64,000 bases of DNA, from NCBI GenBank assembly GCA_003254905.1, contig QANU01074788.1, forward strand, positions 207,601 through 271,600. Direction: 5' to 3'. Source of the DNA: Nissolia schottii. Taxonomy: Eukaryota; Streptophyta; Magnoliopsida; Fabales; Fabaceae. The first letter of the stretch is position 1; each line of letters starts with the position of its first letter. Positions 61,851 to 64,000 of this stretch are shown here, in pieces. The notes beneath the pieces are model-generated. The model worked only from the letters and a program-made list of their open reading frames with translations. It was not told where the DNA came from and ran no database searches. The translations under genes and the position numbers were made by a program.

Positions 61851-63640
61851 GAATTGAGCTCAGGTGTTAAAGGAGGTGTCTGAGAGGGATTTGTAAGAGA
61901 CTCTAATGACAAAATCAGAAAACAATCTTATGTGTGATTATGAATGGACAAGACTTACCTCCAACATAAGGGATCCTGACATATATAATGTGAGCACCAC
62001 TAGAGGAGTTGTGGACCTCGTGCATGCATGCTGGAGGTCGTGGGAGGTCTCTCCACAATGGTGTAATCGCCCACGTCCTAGTGAGGGAAATTTTGAGCAC
62101 GTCTTCCATGCCACGTAAGTAGGTCGTTCGTGGGTCTCCCTAGACCGCGTGGGTGGCTTGCCAGCAGATGGGCCCTCAGGTTGCCTTGAGAGAGAGTTGG
62201 GCCTTGTTGTGGGCCTTTATGCCAAATTCGTTACACAATCCCTAAGGTTGGTTATTGCCGTAGGTAAAGGGCCCAACTTATTAAGTAATAACCGAAGTTT
62301 TTGTTGTTTGGACGATCTTGGCTTTGGTGCTATGAGCTCGAGCAAGCCGTGTGAATTAGTATATATGTGACTGTTTGAACAAGGTGTAGGTTTGGAACGA
62401 ATAGTCTCCTCGTCTTTCACTAATTTTCGTGGCCAATCAATTTTAGTGTGTCTAAGTTTTGCTTAAACGTTGCTAGCTAGCTTAATTTGGGGTAATGAAT
62501 CTTGCCACGTGGGGTACAAAGTCTGACACATACCAAAATATTGTTAATTTTAGTGCACAATCAAATAAAATTTATAAAGACTAAGTAAGCCCTAAAAATA
62601 TAATAAAGGGAATAGTCTAGGTCGTCTCTCGATGAAGTACAACTAATTAATTTGATTTTATTAAAAAGGGGGGGGGTTGAAAGGGTGGTTGCAATATAAA
62701 TAAAAACTAAAAGTTACTTACACAAGGATTTGACGGTGGATTTCTAGATTGTTATCACAGGTCACTCACATCAATTCACATATAGTTGTTAGTTCATTAA
62801 CTAGACGTTTGCCCTAATCAATTGCAATTAATCCTAATCGATTCAGGATCACTCTTCTCCTAGGGATTTGACTAACCTATAGCTTAGTAAACCACAATGA
62901 CAGCCCTATGAATATAGGCTAGTTTAAGAATAAATTGCACCAATTTAACCCCAATTGGCAGTAACTCATTCCATTGCCAATATAGGTCCAATTAATCAAA
63001 TGATTTTTTCTCCAAAATGAAACCCTAAGCATACATGAAACATGCATCATAATAACATGCAAACCTAGAAGTTATTCTAATCATGCACGTCATATACATC
63101 GTCTTACCATATATAAATTAAGAACTCGAATTAGATACACAATCAATCAATCGATAAAAGGAGTCTAAGCGAGAGATAAGACGAGAGGAATAGAAACTAA
63201 ATATGAATTTCATAAATAAATAAATAAGAACCTAAAAAATCCTTGGTCCTTGGTGTTGACCTTGCACAAGCTTTACTCTACTTCTCCATTGATGGAGGTA
63301 ACAAGCAAAAACACAATAAACTATTTTAGAGTTAATCCTAATCCTAAAACAATAGAAACCTAAACTAGAGTGTTGAATATGTGATGGATGCCTCCAAAGT
63401 GTGATAAGATAGTCTATTTATAGCTGAAAACGCGGGTTGGGGCGGTTACAGGTCGTCCCTAGACCGCTACAATACTTAATGATATTTAGTCTTTGGACAA
63501 AAATATTAACTTGTAAGTGGTACTTTTGATATAGTAATTAAATATTGACAATAAATTCTATCAAACAATAAGTCTATCATTGGACTGACTTATTTTTCAC
63601 ATGGAACCTAATAATTGTCATGTATTTATTATCATAGGTG
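61851..63640. other. Transposon-like spacer of unresolved type
   Basis: 61860-62420 has more balanced base composition (GGGAGGTCTCTCCACAATGG region) with short open frames on both strands that I do not recognise. The phrase CTAGACCGC near 62142 recurs at 63462, the second time in GGTCGTCCCTAGACCGC. This suggests both belong to one retroelement-derived block with no surviving gag or pol. A poly-G run is at 62669-62676. No gene is supported. Confidence 0.4.
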
Positions 63641-63642
63641 TA

Positions 63643-64000
63643 TATATAATTCGACCAAATACTGACCTTTCTTTGGGTCGATCAATATTTGCATGAATCG
63701 CATACCCTCAACCTTTTTAATGCTCCAAGATAAATTACCTTTGACAAGAGATGCTACTTTGGCAACTTGTTGTCTCAATTAATTTATTTAAAGAACTCAT
63801 ATCCTTAAAAAATAGTTGAATACAAAATCAACATAATATGATTCAAAATATTTACATCGCAGTTCATATAATTCGGTCAAATATTGATCTTCCTTTGAGC
63901 CAACCAATATTCATATGAATCACATGCTCACGATTTTTCTTATATTCTAAAATAAACTGACTTTAACAATAGAGATTACTTTGATAACATATTGTCTTGG
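63643..64000. repeat. Two-unit imperfect direct repeat, 222-bp spacing, cut by the window end
   Basis: ATATAATTCGACCAAATACTG begins near 63644 and its diverged copy ATATAATTCGGTCAAATATTG near 63866. Both continue with ACCTTTCTTTGGGTCGATCAA-like, then ATGAATC, AAATTA/AAACTGAC and TTGTCT phrases in the same order. The second unit runs to the end of the window, so the array may be longer. Confidence 0.8.

Noticed and set aside
61906-62370. Overlapping 60-73 codon frames on both strands
   Set aside because: Open on both strands because of base composition; no motif supports a gene. Treated as transposon-like spacer.
1-64000. CRISPR arrays, bacterial operons, rRNA genes or tRNA genes
   Set aside because: None seen by eye. 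Repeats are transposon ends or microsatellites, and no cloverleaf with A and B boxes was noticed. A tRNA scan was not possible, so a missed tRNA cannot be excluded.

Overview
This is a plant nuclear window. The coding genes have many short exons with GT-AG introns, the spacers are AT-rich, and there is a dense load of old transposons. The gene families and their order point to a eudicot, most likely a legume close to soybean (Glycine); that species call is inference and was not checked by search. There is one ambiguous base, at 18296.

Layout. 1-3626 is the decayed internal region of a Ty3/gypsy retrotransposon, followed by a probable 3' LTR. 4060-15430 is gene-poor and holds two solo LTRs with perfect 5-bp target duplications (5402-6910 and 12571-12823). 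15430-15630 is a LINE RNase H remnant. At 15924-18295 lies a 2,372-bp segment repeated almost exactly at 21656-24027. Between the two copies sit the single N and the 3' half of a Ty1/copia element with an open reading frame. The second copy is the promoter and 5' UTR start of the first gene.

Four genes follow, all on the plus strand: ATP-dependent phosphoenolpyruvate carboxykinase (24327-30131, 12 coding exons), an SPT2-type histone chaperone (33153-36467, 9 exons), the non-canonical starch synthase SS5 (38927-47680, 20 exons) and a spinster-like major facilitator transporter (52517-61088, 16 exons). All four models were spliced by hand and keep frame to their stop codons (about 644, 469, 735 and 511 residues). 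From memory, Arabidopsis carries the same neighbours split over two duplicated regions: PCK1 next to SPT2 on chromosome 4, and PCK2 next to SS5 and a spinster homologue on chromosome 5. The window therefore looks like a less fractionated version of that block.

Transposon debris lies between and inside the genes: a minus-strand LINE between SPT2 and SS5, an RTE-type LINE tail inside an SS5 intron, two solo LTRs inside spinster introns, a Mutator-like inverted-repeat element at 48041-48845 and a hAT-type MITE with a perfect 8-bp target duplication at 50149-50594. The window ends in a 222-bp-spaced repeat.

The genes do not form one pathway. PEPCK acts in gluconeogenesis and organic acid metabolism, SS5 in starch granule initiation, SPT2 on chromatin, and the spinster protein in membrane lipid transport. 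I see no evidence of a wholly new system. The points most worth checking are the duplicated PEPCK promoter with its N, the three GC-AG introns in SS5, and the ambiguous acceptor in SPT2.
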